Shown here in pieces: positions 1 to 6,118 of a stretch of DNA of 6,800 nucleotides. Where the stretch lies: assembly GCA_015485715.1 (NCBI GenBank), contig WFTA01000074.1, positions 1 through 6,800 of the forward strand. Reading direction: 5' to 3'. Source of the DNA: Patescibacteria group bacterium (GTDB taxonomy: Bacteria; Patescibacteriota; Patescibacteriia; WFTA01; S139-112). Positions within the stretch are counted from its first letter, which is position 1; every line of letters starts with the position of its first letter. Made by a program: the position numbers and the translations under genes. Below the pieces are notes generated by a model. That model was not told where the DNA came from. It saw only the letters and a list, made by a program, of their open reading frames with translations, and did no database searches.

Positions 1-178
1 AACATATTCCATAAACCTGCCTAATCTTATCTTGAGGTAGGTGGGAAAAATCATCGCTGTCAGTATAAATAAGCTTGTGGATTTGATTATTCCACTTTAA
101 AGTAGTAGTAATTGTTTTTAGATTATCTAAACTATTACTCATACCTTTATACAAGTCTAAAAGATATAAATTTGTCAT
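1..178 (-). CDS. 5' part of an unidentified ORF, possibly a Nudix hydrolase (runs off the window)
   Basis: An uninterrupted reading frame starts at an ATG (178-176) and stays open for 59 codons to the window edge, so only the N-terminus is visible. It begins MTNLYLLDLYKGM and later reads KLIYTDSDDFSHLPQDKIR followed by QVYGIC. A stretch of the form 'LP..KIRQVYGIC' is typical of what precedes the first core beta strand in many Nudix proteins, which then continue into the GX5EX7REUXEEXGU box. That box would lie outside the window, so the family call is inference only. The ATG lies 27 bp after the methyltransferase stop, consistent with co-transcription as the last visible gene of the macro-domain unit. 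No Shine-Dalgarno site is visible. That this is a real coding frame is more certain than the family. Confidence 0.45.
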   Translation of the reverse strand, partial: MTNLYLLDLYKGMSNSLDNLKTITTTLKWNNQIHKLIYTDSDDFSHLPQDKIRQVYGIC

Positions 179-205
179 AAAAAATAATACAACAAAATTA
201 AAAAA

Positions 206-955
206 TCACAAAACTTTCTGGAAAATTAAATCATAAAGAACAAAATCTCTTAAATAATAATCATATTCTGTTTTCAAAAAAGAAGAAATTGACGGTGGCA
301 AATATGGTGTAATTGAAACAGGAATTTGATTTTCATATAAAACTTTCCATTTAGAATCTTTATATACATCTTTTAAAAACTTGTTTAAATACACTATGTC
401 AAAATCCGGCTGATTTGCAAATTTAAACTCCCTCCCATCAGGCAAAAACATTTTTATGTTGGATTCAAAAGAAATTAGATTCACTCCTTTTTCAAGAGTA
501 TGTTCTTTCATTAAATCCAATATTTTCTTTAATTGACTAGAATTAAAATAATGCAATACATTACAAGCTATTATAACATCATAATTATCAGGTGGAGAAA
601 AATCTAAAACACTATCTTTAATAAGTTTAATTTTACTTTCTACACCTGCTATTTTTGCTCTCTGACTAATCCTCTCTAAAGCAAATTCGCTGAAATCAAC
701 GGCGGTAACTTCTAGATTATTTTTAGCTAACAAAACTGAAAATCTCCCATCACCTGCTCCAAGATCCAATGCTTTGAATTCTGAACTAGATTTATGTAAC
801 TTTTTCTGAAGGAAATCCATCAAAAACTGAATACCAGGATTTGTATATTTATATACTGATTCTTCTTTCTCATCTACTGACTGTTTCCACTTTTCATCAA
901 AAAATATTTTCACCAAACTATGAGGAATTATTGTTGTATCTTCTATTTTCTTCAT
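206..955 (-). CDS. Class I SAM-dependent methyltransferase
   Basis: A 249-aa cytosolic protein with a Rossmann-like SAM-binding core. Motif I is DLGAGDGRF (residues 64-72), the acidic end of strand beta 2 is AVDFSE (85-90), and motif IV is YDVIIACNVLHYF (125-137), where the acceptor-side residues normally lie. The pattern 'LDLGAGDGRFSVLLA' followed by 'VDFS..AL' resembles the TehB/UbiE-like small-molecule methyltransferases. The family does not reveal the substrate. Residues 1-55 form an N-terminal cap ahead of the core, and the C-terminal part (about 180-249) is aromatic-rich (YLPP, YDYYLRDF) and could form the substrate lid. The start is an ATG (955-953) with a weak AAGG four bases upstream. 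It follows the macro-domain gene by 29 bp with no terminator between them, so the two are probably one transcript. No membrane segment or signal peptide is seen. Confidence 0.88.
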   Translation of the reverse strand: MKKIEDTTIIPHSLVKIFFDEKWKQSVDEKEESVYKYTNPGIQFLMDFLQKKLHKSSSEFKALDLGAGDGRFSVLLAKNNLEVTAVDFSEFALERISQRAKIAGVESKIKLIKDSVLDFSPPDNYDVIIACNVLHYFNSSQLKKILDLMKEHTLEKGVNLISFESNIKMFLPDGREFKFANQPDFDIVYLNKFLKDVYKDSKWKVLYENQIPVSITPYLPPSISSFLKTEYDYYLRDFVLYDLIFQKVL

Positions 956-984
956 AACCTTACCAACTCATTAAATCAATTAAT

Positions 985-1431
985 TTATATTTTTAAAACC
1001 AAATAGATATTTAAATCAGGGTATTTCTCTGCAACTTTTTTAATAATATCCCTTACTTCATCTTCTGGCAAGCCAACTACCCCAGCTCCAAGCAAAGGAG
1101 TCGCAACACTTCTGTACCCTTTTTTCTGTACATAAGATAAAACTTTTTCCAAAGACTTGGCAATGATATCTAAATCTGCTTTTTGTCCAGTTTTGTAGCA
1201 GATCGTTGGGATATGACAAACCTCTTTGGCTTGCAGATTTCCAGCCAATGTCACAGCAAAATCTCCCAAAGGCACATAGCCAATTTCCTCACTTGCCGCA
1301 GTCAACTCATTACCCGCGGCCTGAGCAATAGCTCGAGCCACTCCTCCGTCGTGCTTAAGCTCAGTATTGGCCGCATTGATGATAACATCAGCTTCTACTT
1401 TAGTAATATCTCCTTTAATTTCTTGGAACAT
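985..1431 (-). CDS. Macro-domain protein (ADP-ribose binding or hydrolysing)
   Basis: A 148-aa single-domain protein covering a complete macro domain. Visible landmarks are GDIT (7-10), VIINAAN (16-22, with the conserved Asn that contacts the distal ribose), HDGGVARAIAQAAG (27-40, glycine-rich loop 1) and PLLGAGVVGLP (112-122, the phosphate-binding loop). Loop 1 is of the AF1521-like '(H)GGGVAxAI' kind rather than the MacroD 'GGGGVDG' kind. Known activities in the superfamily include binding of ADP-ribose, removal of ADP-ribose from proteins or nucleic acids, and hydrolysis of ADP-ribose-1''-phosphate or O-acetyl-ADP-ribose. The sequence alone does not choose among them. The start is an ATG with no clear ribosome-binding site. 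It is the first gene of its unit, and a perfect 18-bp direct repeat with a promoter-like sequence lies immediately upstream, so it is likely to be regulated. Confidence 0.93.
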   Translation of the reverse strand: MFQEIKGDITKVEADVIINAANTELKHDGGVARAIAQAAGNELTAASEEIGYVPLGDFAVTLAGNLQAKEVCHIPTICYKTGQKADLDIIAKSLEKVLSYVQKKGYRSVATPLLGAGVVGLPEDEVRDIIKKVAEKYPDLNIYLVLKI

Positions 1432-1446
1432 ATCATTCTGTCAAAT

Positions 1447-1497
1447 AAATTTACCAAAATGTATATTATTTTAGACGAAAAATTTACCAAAATGTAT
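1447..1497. promoter_or_regulatory. Tandem operator-like direct repeat over a putative promoter for the macro-domain unit
   Basis: The 18-base sequence AAATTTACCAAAATGTAT occurs perfectly at 1447-1464 and 1480-1497, a 33-bp period or about three helical turns, so two bound proteins would face the same side. Each copy contains the small inverted core ATTT-N4-AAAT. On the minus strand a plausible sigma-70-type promoter runs through it: -35 TTGGTA (1490-1485), a 16-bp spacer, and -10 TAATAT (1468-1463). One repeat therefore covers the -35 and the other starts at the -10 and lies over the initiation region, 16 bp before the ATG at 1431. The repeat is read directly. The operator and promoter roles are inference, and no regulator gene is visible in the window. 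Confidence 0.55.
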
Positions 1498-1582
1498 GTT
1501 TTTATATAACTCACATATTTTGTTTGGTTTTCTTATCATTCCTACAAAAATAGATATATACAAGACTTACTTAATTACTGGA

Positions 1583-1600
1583 TTCTCCGCTTTCGCAGAA
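1583..1600. repeat. Short imperfect hairpin, REP/RPE-like sequence
   Basis: TTCTCCGCTTTCGCAGAA folds as a 4-bp stem (1583-1586 with 1597-1600), a C-C mismatch, two G-C pairs and a CTTT loop. Its wording, with CTGGATTC immediately upstream, resembles the widespread bacterial palindrome of the form GGATTCCCGCTTTCGCGGGAA, and AATGACAAAA at 1635-1644 resembles the usual right flank of such elements. The second hairpin at 1604-1630 would then lie inside a degenerate copy. The resemblance is from memory and has not been aligned. Confidence 0.4.
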
Positions 1601-1603
1601 CTC

Positions 1604-1630
1604 TAAATGTCAGCGAATAGTTGACATTTA
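1604..1630. repeat. Perfect inverted repeat downstream of the peptidase gene
   Basis: TAAATGTCA (1604-1612) is exactly complementary to TGACATTTA (1622-1630). A G-T wobble and a C-G pair extend the stem inward to a five-base loop GAATA. It begins 34 bases after the peptidase stop codon, a suitable place for a transcript 3' end. However, no run of T follows on the minus strand, so it is not a canonical intrinsic terminator. It could stabilise the transcript end or be a protein-binding palindrome. Confidence 0.6.
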
Positions 1631-1664
1631 CAATAATGACAAAAAGCAATTTTACGGCTTGGGA

Positions 1665-2774
1665 TTACACAATCTCTATAAGATTTTTACCTGCTTTAGA
1701 TAAAATATCACATACATCTTCTCTGACCACTACAAAATCTTCTATTCTGATGCCAAATTCTCCTTCAAAATAAAGTCCGGGTTCTATGGTAATTGTCATA
1801 CCAGATATAAGTTTTCCTTTTCTGTTTTGACGCAAGTAAGGCTCTTCATGAATATCAAGACCTATACCGTGCCCGAGCCCATGGATAAAATACTTATCCA
1901 ATTCTTTATCTTTAAAAACATCATTTGCTGCATTATACAGCTTCTCTTCGCTCACTCCAGCCCTGCAAACAGACAAAGCTTTTTCGTTTGCCTGTAGAAC
2001 CAAATCATACATCTGTTTAAATCTCTCAGGAGCTTTACCCAGATATATAGTTCTGGTTAAATCTCCTGAATACTCTCCATACTTAATACCCAAATCCACC
2101 AAAAGAACTTCTCCTCTCTTTAACTTCTTATCTGATATTTTATAGTGCGGGAGTGCAGATCCGGGACCACTTGCAACTATAGGATCAAATCCAAAACCCT
2201 CACCAGAAAAACTGCGTGAAATCTTTCTTAGCTTGTCCACAACATCAAGTTCAGATAACCTAGTATAATCTGTATTTTGGAGATATTCAACTAAACCCTC
2301 AAATGTTTTATCTGTTATCTCAACAGCTTTTTTAATAATTTTAATCTCATTACTTTCTTTAATCATCCTCATTTTCTCTATCTCTTGATGTGTTTCAAGT
2401 AATTCACCTTGAAATATATTTTCAAGCTCTCTGTATTCAGCAACTTTAAGATCACCTGATTCCACTAAAACTTTTTTTATATCTCTGTCTAAATGGATAA
2501 ACTTAGACAAAATACCATCTCTCTCCCTATCAACCACAAGCTCTATATCACCTGTTTTAATGCTTTCCAAACCTTTGGCTTCCCAAGCATACATCTCAGG
2601 AACCACCAGATATCCTCTACCTTTGTCTACATATAAACTTGCTTCTCTATCCTCAGGAGCAAGACCTATAAATCCTGATAAATAATATATATTTTTTGGA
2701 TTGGATATAAGAAAACCGTCTGCATCTTGCTCTTTTATCAAAGATATAACTTTGTTCAATCTTTCTTTCCACAT
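1665..2774 (-). CDS. M24B metallopeptidase, Xaa-Pro aminopeptidase/dipeptidase type
   Basis: A 369-aa cytosolic protein with the two-domain layout of prolidase/aminopeptidase P. The N-terminal creatinase-like domain spans about 1-130 and includes GFLISNPKNIYYLSGF at 20-35. The pita-bread catalytic domain spans about 135-369. All five dinuclear metal ligands are visible: D227 (VDLG), D238 (GDLTRT), H302 (GHGIGLDIHE), E331 (EPGLY) and E345 (RIEDF). The accessory histidines H210 (LPHY) and H309 are also present, so it should be active in removing residues next to proline, with Mn or Co as the usual family metals. Length is normal for the short bacterial group (about 350-370). The ATG start (2774) lies within the last codons of the decayed glycosyltransferase, so it once depended on translational coupling or does so still. 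No ribosome-binding site is seen. Prolidase versus aminopeptidase cannot be settled from sequence. Confidence 0.93.
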   Translation of the reverse strand: MWKERLNKVISLIKEQDADGFLISNPKNIYYLSGFIGLAPEDREASLYVDKGRGYLVVPEMYAWEAKGLESIKTGDIELVVDRERDGILSKFIHLDRDIKKVLVESGDLKVAEYRELENIFQGELLETHQEIEKMRMIKESNEIKIIKKAVEITDKTFEGLVEYLQNTDYTRLSELDVVDKLRKISRSFSGEGFGFDPIVASGPGSALPHYKISDKKLKRGEVLLVDLGIKYGEYSGDLTRTIYLGKAPERFKQMYDLVLQANEKALSVCRAGVSEEKLYNAANDVFKDKELDKYFIHGLGHGIGLDIHEEPYLRQNRKGKLISGMTITIEPGLYFEGEFGIRIEDFVVVREDVCDILSKAGKNLIEIV

Positions 2775-3119
2775 ATTTTTTCAATATTTAAATTATAGAC
2801 TTCATACAGGCTCTGCAATTTGTGAAATGCTTTATCTGTTATTTGTTTGCTTATTCTGTGGTTTTCTTTAATATACAATATTTTGTCAGATAATTCCTGC
2901 GGCCTGCCTCTTTACACATACACAATTTCGTCACTTTTGAAAATATCTACCACAGCTTTTGATCTGGCGGTAATCGCAGGCCTCTTGCATACTACACACT
3001 CATACCTGAGAAGTATGGCACTCTATCACACAGTACCCCAGACTTTTCAAAGATTTAATAATATTGCGGTTTCTGGGATACTGCCTGTTGTATATTCCAA
3101 AAAAACAGACAGTTTTCAT
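2756..3119 (-). pseudogene. Internally deleted GT4-type glycosyltransferase remnant
   Basis: The stretch between aldolase and peptidase is not empty. One frame starts with an ATG one base after the aldolase stop and gives 39 codons (3119-3003, TGA at 3002-3000) reading MKTVCFFGIYNRQYPRN, then SLGYCVIECHTS. This is the typical first beta strand, loop and helix of a GT-B glycosyltransferase. A second frame (open from 3022, TGA at 2758-2756) reads YECVVCKRPAITARSKAVV, then DIFKSDEIVYV, a TAA (2914-2912), and RGRPQELSDKILYIKENH onward. This matches the C-terminal GT4 pattern 'YE.LA.GKPVI....A..EI....... V...DPEELA.KIL.L.E...' and starts near the second Glu of the EX7E motif. Roughly 250 or more residues of a normal 350-400 are missing, the two ends are in different frames, and a nonsense codon follows. 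It must be inactive. The spacing shows it was once an operon member. Confidence 0.78.
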
Positions 3120-3120
3120 A

Positions 3121-4014
3121 TTAATCAGCAAACTCTTGGTAATATTCTAAATATTTAGCTGAGATGATATCAACTGCTTCTTTTTCATTTATCCTGCCCG
3201 AGCTTAAATCAGCAACAGCCTGAGCAAATATAGTCCTGCCTACTGCAAACCCTATTACACCTGTCACGCCCTTTCCCTTCCTTATCCACTCTTTTACCAC
3301 TTCATCTCCTTCTCCTCTGCCCAGCACAACCAAAGATACATCTTTTCTCTCTTCAGAGGATCTTATAATTTGTAAAACTTTTTTATAATCATCTTCGCTG
3401 AAGTAACCTTCCAGTTTCCACACATCTGCTTCAACACCTGCTTCCTGCAACTCTTTAATAGACTGAATAGTTAGATCAGGTCTTAGATTCCTGTCAAAAT
3501 CCATTTTATCTAAATCTTTCTGATCTCCTACAGGCTCTATCAGCATCTCTATCAAAAGCCTTCTTCTATTTTCCAGACACCAATCACTTAAAACCCTAAG
3601 TCTGTCTCTCTGAACTTTATTATCTTCAATATTAGCCGGATTATACCGTACCAGAACTTTTACAAAATCAAGGTCAAATTCCTCAATATGTCCGGCAAAA
3701 TCGCTCCCAAATTCAAAATCAAATACTTCTTGTCCGCTTTTTTCAACCGGCATCATCAAAGAAAATCCCTTTCGCTTAGCCTCTCTGGCAATATCAGCGC
3801 CATATTGTTCATCAACCAAAACAGCAGAACTGCCCATAGGTAAACCACTTGTCACTGCTTTTTCAAAACCAGAAAATATCACTTTTTTAAGATATTTTAT
3901 CTTGGATATACTCTCCTCTGTCAGCTCATCTATGCCTGCTATTTTTCTAAAACTCCCTCTATGATCAAAAGCCAAAACATAAAGTGAATCTGTGTAACCT
4001 AATTTCTTTGTCAT
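3121..4014 (-). CDS. Class I aldolase, DUF2090/LacD-like
   Basis: A 297-aa TIM-barrel protein. It opens with LYVLAFDHRGSF (11-22) and has AVLVDEQYGADI (64-75), a long 'RYNP' strand region (123-126), EMLIEP (156-161), DVWKLEG (197-203) and GVIGFAVGRTIFAQAV (252-267). This series is typical of the DUF2090 domain found at the C-terminus of some IolC proteins, and of the related tagatose-1,6-bisphosphate aldolase group. K200 in WKLEG is the best candidate for the Schiff-base lysine. Known family activity is reversible aldol cleavage of a phosphorylated keto-sugar, but the actual substrate is not established here. Its place between a GtrA protein and a glycosyltransferase remnant suggests sugar precursor supply, which is inference. 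The ATG start lies 42 bp after the GtrA stop without a clear ribosome-binding site, and the stop is one base before the pseudogene ATG. Confidence 0.82.
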   Translation of the reverse strand: MTKKLGYTDSLYVLAFDHRGSFRKIAGIDELTEESISKIKYLKKVIFSGFEKAVTSGLPMGSSAVLVDEQYGADIAREAKRKGFSLMMPVEKSGQEVFDFEFGSDFAGHIEEFDLDFVKVLVRYNPANIEDNKVQRDRLRVLSDWCLENRRRLLIEMLIEPVGDQKDLDKMDFDRNLRPDLTIQSIKELQEAGVEADVWKLEGYFSEDDYKKVLQIIRSSEERKDVSLVVLGRGEGDEVVKEWIRKGKGVTGVIGFAVGRTIFAQAVADLSSGRINEKEAVDIISAKYLEYYQEFAD

Positions 4015-4056
4015 ATAATTTTATCTGTGAATTGTAAATTATAAACTAAATACTCT

Positions 4057-4482
4057 TTATATTTTCCCAAATGTGATATATTTGTTCATAAAAAAATTCC
4101 AATTCATCACCACAGCTGTTGCTATAACCTTACCCAATATATAATGAATACGCAAATTTTCAACTGAAAAATAAAGAATATAATTGTTTATCACAAGCCC
4201 TGCACCACCCACTAAAACAAACATCATATACTGTCTTATATATCTGGAACTTGTATTTTGAAATGTCCACTTTTTACTAAAATAAAAATTAAAAATATTG
4301 GCACATATAAAAGATATGGTAGCAGACAAAAGATAATGCAAAGATATAACTTCAGTTAGAAATATAAGCAGAGAAAAATCTATCACAGTGGCACTTCCTC
4401 CTACTATCACAAATCTAAGGAACTGAAATCTCAGAAATCTCAGCTCTACCCATGAATATATATCTTTAATATTCAATCTCAT
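4057..4482 (-). CDS. GtrA-family four-helix membrane protein
   Basis: A 141-aa polytopic inner-membrane protein with four hydrophobic segments, at about residues 20-43, 47-68, 84-107 and 113-132. The internal duplication of the family is clear: NFYFSKKWTF after the second helix and NFFMNKYITF after the fourth are the paired 'N(F/Y)xxxKxxTF' signatures. GtrA-like proteins are thought to help move or present polyprenyl-phosphate-linked sugars to glycosyltransferases on the outer face of the membrane, and that fits the adjacent GT-C enzyme. A longer frame begins at a TTG at 4503. I prefer the ATG at 4482 because it gives MRLNIKD directly ahead of the basic N-terminus. Either start overlaps the end of the upstream glycosyltransferase gene (17 bp for the ATG), suggesting translational coupling. 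Confidence 0.9.
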   Translation of the reverse strand: MRLNIKDIYSWVELRFLRFQFLRFVIVGGSATVIDFSLLIFLTEVISLHYLLSATISFICANIFNFYFSKKWTFQNTSSRYIRQYMMFVLVGGAGLVINNYILYFSVENLRIHYILGKVIATAVVMNWNFFMNKYITFGKI

Positions 4483-6118
4483 AAATATCAACTTTGGGGC
4501 CAAGCCTCTTTAGCCCGAAAACTGCACTTATAAACTTGTCAAAATTACCATTGAGATCAATACTTTCACCTGCCTCCGACTGACTAAATTCCCTGACCAG
4601 TCTTGATTTTTGGATAATACTTCTATCTATATCTGTAATTTCATCTTTATCCCAATAGTCTATTATATAATACCTGATATTTTCTTTTTTTAAAAACTCA
4701 TTTATATCTATATTATTGTCTTTGTTCCAAAAATGAAGATTAAAATAATTATATCTTTTGTTATAAAAGTCGTATTTTGCCTGAGATAGGTAGTATCTCT
4801 CAGCAGCTCTTATTCTGCCATAGCCTTTTTCCTTCTCCAAATACTCTCTGGATCGGGGTAGGATAAGGGACTCTGAGTTCATCAAAAACACATCTTGCTT
4901 AATATTCTGCTTAATCCAATCCAGTGCTTGTTGTCTGGTATCTGGAACAGATAAAAGATAAACATATTTCAAACCCACTAAAACAGGGAACAAAAATACT
5001 ATAAATATAACAGCAAAAGACAAGACCCTTATCCTTTTACCCAAACTTTCTGTTATTTTCTCCAGTACAGCTCCGGATATTACAGCCATCAAAGGCACCA
5101 AGGGAAATACATATCTTATCTCAAAATGAAACAAAAAATAGAGCAAAAATCCATATCCCAGTATAGCTGCCAAAAAATATCCAAACCACCTGCGTAAATT
5201 TCTGAATACCAGACTAAAGACTGTCAATATCAGCAGAACTATTTCTACATTAAAAAGAGTTTTTAAAATATCCTTGTACATCACAACAAGTCCTGTAATG
5301 CTCTTGGTTTTATCCAAAGAAGAATCAGGGCCTAATATCTTTATTATTTCTGGTATATTAAAAGATAAAAGAAATCCTCCCAAAAACACAAACACAACAG
5401 TATTTACAAAAAACGCTTTTTTAACAAACTCTTTATCAAGTTTTTTAAAATTAACTGCTACTATAAATAGAGCTGTCATGATACCCACAATAGTAATATA
5501 TGATACATTGACAGCCAAAGCAGAGATAAGTCCCAGTAAATAAAAATACTTTTTCCTCTGATATTTAACAGCAAGAAGAGTAAGATAAATAATGAGATAA
5601 ATAAAAAATACAGCATATATCCAGTGACGGACAAAGTGTGATAAGACAAGATGAAGAAAGCTGAATGTTAAAAAAACAGATGCAAAATAAGCTGCTCTTT
5701 TGCTTGAAAATAAAAATAAAGATAGTCTATATGTAATATATACAAGCAGAGCACCAAATACAGCAGACAAAATCCTTGCTGATATCCAGATACCCTGCTG
5801 ATTCATTGCAAAAAAATCCTGTAGCATTTGAATATTAAAACCAAAAAATATGAATTTAAAAAATATATACGGCAGAGAAAATATAATCACCATATAAGGC
5901 AAAAGAACAGGATAATACAGGAAATCAAAATCAGATGGAGAAAGAGTAGGAATAGGATTTCTGGTTTCAATCATCTTCATAGCCCCGCCTATGATAGACT
6001 CTTCATCTCCCACCAAATGCATAGGCAGTCCATACCATACGCCAATTACAGAAAACAAAAAAGAAAGGAAGATAATAAAAAAAATTGTTTTATTTGTTTT
6101 ATTACTTATCCTTTTCAT
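4466..6118 (-). CDS. Polytopic GT-C glycosyltransferase, GT39/PMT-like
   Basis: A 550-aa integral membrane protein. A short basic N-terminus (MKRISNKTNK) leads into the first helix (about 11-30), followed by an external loop with the acidic motif GDEES (37-41). That is the position where GT-C enzymes of the PMT/ArnT type carry their catalytic Asp/Glu. About ten further hydrophobic helices run to residue 391, with the common RYVFPLVPLMAV signature at 335-346. Residues 392-550 form a soluble, probably external, C-terminal domain. Such enzymes use polyprenyl-phosphate sugars as donors to glycosylate lipids, glycans or proteins at the outer membrane face. The acceptor is unknown. The ATG start at 6118 overlaps the preceding gene by 17 bp and the stop overlaps GtrA, so the three genes are tightly coupled. 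The function class is firm and the specificity is not. Confidence 0.87.
   Translation of the reverse strand: MKRISNKTNKTIFFIIFLSFLFSVIGVWYGLPMHLVGDEESIIGGAMKMIETRNPIPTLSPSDFDFLYYPVLLPYMVIIFSLPYIFFKFIFFGFNIQMLQDFFAMNQQGIWISARILSAVFGALLVYITYRLSLFLFSSKRAAYFASVFLTFSFLHLVLSHFVRHWIYAVFFIYLIIYLTLLAVKYQRKKYFYLLGLISALAVNVSYITIVGIMTALFIVAVNFKKLDKEFVKKAFFVNTVVFVFLGGFLLSFNIPEIIKILGPDSSLDKTKSITGLVVMYKDILKTLFNVEIVLLILTVFSLVFRNLRRWFGYFLAAILGYGFLLYFLFHFEIRYVFPLVPLMAVISGAVLEKITESLGKRIRVLSFAVIFIVFLFPVLVGLKYVYLLSVPDTRQQALDWIKQNIKQDVFLMNSESLILPRSREYLEKEKGYGRIRAAERYYLSQAKYDFYNKRYNYFNLHFWNKDNNIDINEFLKKENIRYYIIDYWDKDEITDIDRSIIQKSRLVREFSQSEAGESIDLNGNFDKFISAVFGLKRLGPKVDIYEIEY

Larger units (their letters stand above)
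1432..1664. other. Intergenic spacer between the two gene units
   Basis: This 233-bp stretch is the longest region without a coding gene. From right to left it holds the 3' flank of the peptidase, the perfect inverted repeat, the REP-like hairpin, an AT-rich stretch with no recognised signal (about 1500-1570), and the tandem direct repeat and putative promoter before the macro-domain gene. A plus-strand open frame overlaps part of it, but it runs antisense through the macro gene and has no protein-like features. Confidence 0.7.

Noticed and set aside
1183..1509. Plus-strand open frame of 108 codons ending in a repeated NKFTKMY / EKFTKMY peptide
   Set aside because: Most of it is antisense to the clearly conserved macro-domain gene. 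The repeated peptide only reflects the 18-bp DNA repeat.
1604..1630. Intrinsic terminator of the peptidase operon
   Set aside because: The stem is good but AT-rich, and no T-run follows on the minus strand. It is kept only as an inverted repeat.
2756..3022. A small zinc-ribbon protein, suggested by CVVCK and a downstream helix
   Set aside because: Only one CxxC is present, there is no proper start, and a TAA interrupts the frame. Read through, the frame fits the C-terminal end of a GT4 glycosyltransferase better, and it pairs with the N-terminal end found just upstream.
3000..3119. A functional 39-residue peptide gene
   Set aside because: The sequence is the start of a GT-B fold and stops abruptly after the first helix, so truncation explains it better than a dedicated small protein.
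2847..3158. Plus-strand open frame of 103 codons with a hydrophobic start
   Set aside because: It lies antisense to the glycosyltransferase remnant and to the end of the aldolase gene. The minus strand decodes to recognisable glycosyltransferase sequence, and the plus frame has no family features.
4483..4503. TTG start for the GtrA protein seven codons upstream
   Set aside because: The extra residues lie inside the end of the GT-C gene and add nothing conserved. The ATG at 4482 is the more ordinary start.
5274..5543. Plus-strand open frame of 89 codons
   Set aside because: It is antisense to transmembrane segments of the GT-C gene and has Ser/Thr/Ile-rich shadow composition.
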